The position numbers were made by a program, and so were the translations under genes. The notes beneath the pieces are model-generated. The model was not told the origin of the DNA. It did no database searches and saw only the letters and a list, made by a program, of their open reading frames with translations. Of a stretch of DNA of 6,779 nucleotides, positions 5,689 through 6,779 are shown piece by piece. Source of the DNA: Novosphingobium sp. (GTDB taxonomy: Bacteria; Pseudomonadota; Alphaproteobacteria; Sphingomonadales; Sphingomonadaceae). The DNA is taken from the NCBI GenBank assembly GCA_021299075.1, contig JAJTFU010000202.1, forward strand, positions 1 to 6,779, in the 5' to 3' direction. How positions within the stretch are numbered: position 1 is the first letter of the stretch; every line of letters begins with the position of its first letter.

Positions 5689-6779
5689 TCAGCGCCGCAA
5701 TTGCGCGCGGGCTTCCTTGAGCAGCGGATTGCTGCCGCCGATCCGCTCAGCCTTGTCGAGCAGCGCCTTGGCTTGTTCAGGATCGCGGCCCAGTTTGGCC
5801 AGTGCCATGCCCTTGGCCAGGGCCGCGACCGGACTGGCGCGTTGCAGGCGATAGGCCTTGTCGGCCGATGCCAGCGCGGCCTCGGCATCGCCGCTGCGCA
5901 GCTGGGCCAGGGACAGGTCGGCCAGCAACCGCGCGTCACCATGGCCGAACCGCAAGTCGGCATTGTCCAGCAGCAGGCTGGCCCGGTCCCAATCGCCCGC
6001 CTGTGCCGCTCCGCCTGCAACCAGACGCGGCGCCAGCAAGCTGGCGGGATAGGCCGCAAGATAACGTTCCGCCAACAGCGCGCCCTGGGTCGAATTGCCG
6101 GTCGCGTAGGCAGCGCGCAGCATCAGCCATTCCGGATAGCGCACCTGCGCAGCCTGGCTGTAGGCCGCCAGGGCATCGCCATTGGCACGCCTGAGCAAGG
6201 CGCTGTCGCCCGCGAGGACGAAGCCTTCGAAGGATCCCGGACGGGCGGGCACGTTCGCTCGCTCCCTCGCCGCAAAGGGCAACGCCCCGGCATTCGCGGC
6301 CCGGTCGAGCAGCGCAGCAGCAGCAGTCCGGTCGCCAGTATGTTCATAAGAACGCCCCAGCACGGTCAGCAGGTAGGGCGAAGCATCGGGTCGCGCCACC
6401 AACGGTCCGAACCGCTGGCGCAGGCGGACATGATCCTCGACCGCCAGCAGCGCGCGGGCGAACAGCAATTGCACGCGGGTGTTGAACGGCTGGCGCCGGT
6501 CAAGCCGCTCCAGCATGTCGACCGCCATGGCGCTATTGCCAGCCTCAAGCTCAAACGCGGCTTGAAGCAGTTGTGCCGCCGGCACTTCGCTCAGCCGGTT
6601 GCCGTTGCGGTTCAGCAGGTTGCGGGCAAGGTCGATCTGGCCCGCCCGGGCGGCCAGCACGGCCTGAAAATAATAGGGCAGCGGGCTGCGCGGATCGAGC
6701 TCGGTAATCCGGCGCACGACGGCCAGCATGTCGACCGCCCGTCCCGCCTCGCCCAGTGCACCGGCATAGCCGATCAGCA
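5689..6779 (-). CDS. Tetratricopeptide-repeat protein, C-terminal part (runs off the right edge)
   Basis: The reading frame is open to the window's end and upstream of the first internal ATG (6729) it continues as LIGYAGALGEAGRAVD, a normal TPR helix. The start therefore lies outside the window and the Met at 6729 is internal. About 362 residues are visible. They form around ten degenerate 33-36-residue helix-turn-helix units with the usual TPR pattern of small residues and a closing Pro, for example YYFQAVLAARAGQIDLARNL, YLLTVLGRSYEHTGDRTAAA and LLADLSLAQLRSGDAEAALA. A non-repeat stretch with ANVPARPGSFEGF breaks the array in the middle. The protein ends in a charged helix, EARAQLRR. No catalytic domain, signal peptide or membrane segment is visible in this part. 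TPR arrays are protein-binding scaffolds; the partner is unknown. The stop is 74 bases before the racemase ATG on the same strand. The TPR call is firm, the role is not recognised. Confidence 0.85.
   Translation of the reverse strand, partial: LIGYAGALGEAGRAVDMLAVVRRITELDPRSPLPYYFQAVLAARAGQIDLARNLLNRNGNRLSEVPAAQLLQAAFELEAGNSAMAVDMLERLDRRQPFNTRVQLLFARALLAVEDHVRLRQRFGPLVARPDASPYLLTVLGRSYEHTGDRTAAAALLDRAANAGALPFAARERANVPARPGSFEGFVLAGDSALLRRANGDALAAYSQAAQVRYPEWLMLRAAYATGNSTQGALLAERYLAAYPASLLAPRLVAGGAAQAGDWDRASLLLDNADLRFGHGDARLLADLSLAQLRSGDAEAALASADKAYRLQRASPVAALAKGMALAKLGRDPEQAKALLDKAERIGGSNPLLKEARAQLRR

Noticed and set aside
5689..6729. Treating the ATG at 6729 as the start of the TPR gene
   Set aside because: The frame stays open upstream to the window edge and encodes a continuing TPR helix (GALGEAGRAVD before the Met), so the gene is partial.

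Overview
The window looks like ordinary chromosomal DNA from a high-GC alphaproteobacterium, most likely a sphingomonad (Sphingomonas / Novosphingobium / Erythrobacter type). The basis is strong GC bias at third codon positions, dense packing, and the style of the proteins, especially the PanB N-terminus. The genus is an inference from memory of related proteins. I see no RNA genes, insertion sequences, CRISPR arrays, phage genes or integration scars, and no obviously new multi-gene system.

Layout: (1) 54-1607, minus: an APC-family amino acid permease, complete. (2) 1608-1753: a short divergent intergenic region. (3) 1754-2623, plus: panB, which makes ketopantoate for pantothenate/CoA synthesis. 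(4) 2655-3617, plus: a DUF475 (TerC-like) integral membrane protein, 31 bases behind panB and probably on the same transcript. (5) 3601-4551, minus: an SBF-like transporter (bile acid:sodium symporter superfamily), whose 3' end overlaps the DUF475 gene tail to tail by 17 bases. (6) 4556-5614, minus: an alpha-methylacyl-CoA racemase of the class III CoA-transferase fold, four bases upstream of the SBF-like gene. (7) 5689-6779, minus: the C-terminal part of a TPR-repeat protein that runs off the right edge. Bases 1-53 hold nothing I can identify.

How they fit together: panB and the DUF475 gene form one short rightward unit. The racemase and SBF-like transporter form a tightly coupled leftward pair, possibly for import and breakdown of a methyl-branched or isoprenoid carboxylate. 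The TPR gene lies 74 bases further upstream, separated by an AT-rich near-palindrome that touches the racemase ribosome-binding site.

The two points most worth a second look are an apparent in-frame internal deletion in the DUF475 protein (about 35-40 residues missing at the FGGA/EIAL junction, by comparison with family sequences recalled from memory) and the 29-base near-palindrome at 5625-5653 in front of the racemase gene.
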